NCBI GenBank assembly: GCA_002389055.1
Contig: DGNT01000097.1
Span: 16,638-25,314, forward strand
Reading direction: 5' to 3'
DNA length: 8,677 nt
DNA from: Alcanivorax sp. UBA4485
GTDB lineage: Bacteria > Pseudomonadota > Gammaproteobacteria > Pseudomonadales > Alcanivoracaceae
Part shown: piece after piece, positions 8,281-8,677 of the stretch
Position numbering within the stretch: the first letter of the stretch is position 1
Layout: the number at the start of each line of letters is the position of its first letter
Made by a program: the position numbers and the translations under genes
The notes under the pieces: generated by a model
What the model was told of the DNA's origin: nothing
The model's database searches: none
What the model saw: the letters and a program-made list of their open reading frames with translations, nothing else

Positions 8281-8286
8281 TATAAT
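8281..8286 (+). promoter_or_regulatory. Possible -10 box after the third insert gene
   Basis: A perfect TATAAT lies 15 bases after the stop of the third gene, but there is no recognisable -35 at normal spacing and no extended -10. If active it would begin a short plus-strand RNA carrying the two hairpins at 8333-8391. Chance occurrence in AT-rich DNA is quite possible. Confidence 0.2.
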
Positions 8287-8332
8287 CGAAATTTAGAATG
8301 GGATAGGGGCTGTTGTTTGCGAGTTATCATAG

Positions 8333-8358
8333 TGGCAGCCCCCCCCCCCAGGCTGCCA
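8333..8358 (+). other. Hairpin with C-run loop downstream of the insert operon
   Basis: TGGCAGCC (8333-8340) is perfectly complementary to GGCTGCCA (8351-8358). The 10-base loop is nine C and an A; with the last two stem bases this makes 11 consecutive C (8339-8349). No T run follows, so it is not a classic intrinsic terminator. It may protect or end the operon transcript, or belong to a separate RNA. Confidence 0.6.
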
Positions 8359-8365
8359 TGTCTAT

Positions 8366-8391
8366 GCTCTCACGCTATATAGGGTGAGAGC
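8366..8391 (+). other. Second hairpin, tandem with the C-loop hairpin
   Basis: GCTCTCAC (8366-8373) pairs perfectly with GTGAGAGC (8384-8391) around a 10-base loop. It has the same geometry as the preceding hairpin and starts exactly 33 bases after it. A weak T-containing stretch follows but no true T run. The pair sits between two converging genes, so a bidirectional stop or 3'-end protection is the simplest idea. Confidence 0.55.
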
Positions 8392-8441
8392 TTCGGTGCT
8401 TGTTTGTAAGTTTGCAAGGACTGATTTTAAACTGCGCGAAT

Positions 8442-8666
8442 CTACTTATTCCGGCGGCGGGTGATCACGATCAGGGCGATGGTGATGCCGAGGGCGCCGG
8501 CGGGGAACAGCAGCAGCATGCGTTCGCGGCGTTTGGCCCGCTCCAGCTGGGCGTCGGCTTTCTGGATTTCCGGGTTCACGGCCTGGTCGGCCTGTTCCTG
8601 CGCGGCGACCGGAGTGGCCACACTCAAACCCAGAGCCAGAATCAAGGAAGCAAGAAAAAGGCGCAT
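8442..8666 (-). CDS. Small membrane-anchored protein, intact paralogue of the decayed gene at 5974-6199
   Basis: The 74-residue product starts with a signal peptide (MRLFLASLILALGLSVATPVAA, about 1-22). A charged, probably helical or coiled segment follows (23-49, containing NPEIQKADAQLERAKRRERM). A single membrane helix (about 50-68, LLLFPAGALGITIALIVI) precedes a basic tail TRRRNK. The Arg-rich tail suggests a cytoplasmic C-terminus with the helical part outside the cytoplasm. The family is not recognised. Only 11 bases upstream of the ATG are in the window, with no clear Shine-Dalgarno, so the promoter is not visible. The gene converges with the insert operon. Its G+C and codon choice resemble the housekeeping flank rather than the insert, so it is probably resident DNA, or arrived on a similarly GC-rich segment. 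Confidence 0.75.
   Translation of the reverse strand: MRLFLASLILALGLSVATPVAAQEQADQAVNPEIQKADAQLERAKRRERMLLLFPAGALGITIALIVITRRRNK
8452..8483. repeat. Direct repeat, copy 2 (32 bp exact core)
   Basis: This is identical to 5984-6015 and codes for the membrane-helix end and basic tail of the small membrane protein. With copy 1 it brackets the AT-rich insert in direct orientation, about 2.47 kb apart start to start. Confidence 0.9.
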
Positions 8667-8677
8667 GCTGAAGGGGC

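Overview
The window looks like chromosomal DNA of a GC-rich gammaproteobacterium, plausibly an Alcanivorax-like marine organism. This rests on hisZ lying directly before purA and on the high G+C of those genes (45 of 60 bases at 1501-1560, counted by hand). The genus is inferred, not demonstrated.

Layout: (1) 1-2434, a housekeeping block: the 3' part of hisZ and a complete purA, 19 bases apart. (2) 2506-5912, two co-directional genes for cell-envelope lipoproteins: a two-haem c-type cytochrome of unrecognised family, then a PhoX-like (DUF839) beta-propeller protein. They end at a strong UUCG-loop terminator. (3) 5974-6199, on the minus strand, the decayed copy of a small membrane-protein gene (start codon missing, one-base frameshift, stop changed to Trp). 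(4) About 6230-8440, an AT-richer accessory insert (20 of 60 GC at 6481-6540; 29 of 60 at 7501-7560). It carries a tight three-gene operon of exported, unrecognised proteins. (5) 8442-8666, on the minus strand, the intact paralogue of the decayed gene. The insert is therefore bracketed by two copies of the same small gene in direct orientation.

The three insert proteins each have a Sec-type signal peptide and exactly two cysteines in the mature part. The first and third share a similar small plan, and the middle one (352 aa) has a glycine-rich hydrophobic segment that could insert into a membrane. Together they look like a secreted or periplasmic multi-component system, the best candidate here for something undescribed; its function cannot be named from sequence alone. 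Downstream are two consecutive 8-bp-stem, 10-nt-loop hairpins, the first with an 11-C run. An 11-G run lies inside the cytochrome gene. No tRNA, rRNA, CRISPR array, transposase or integrase was seen.
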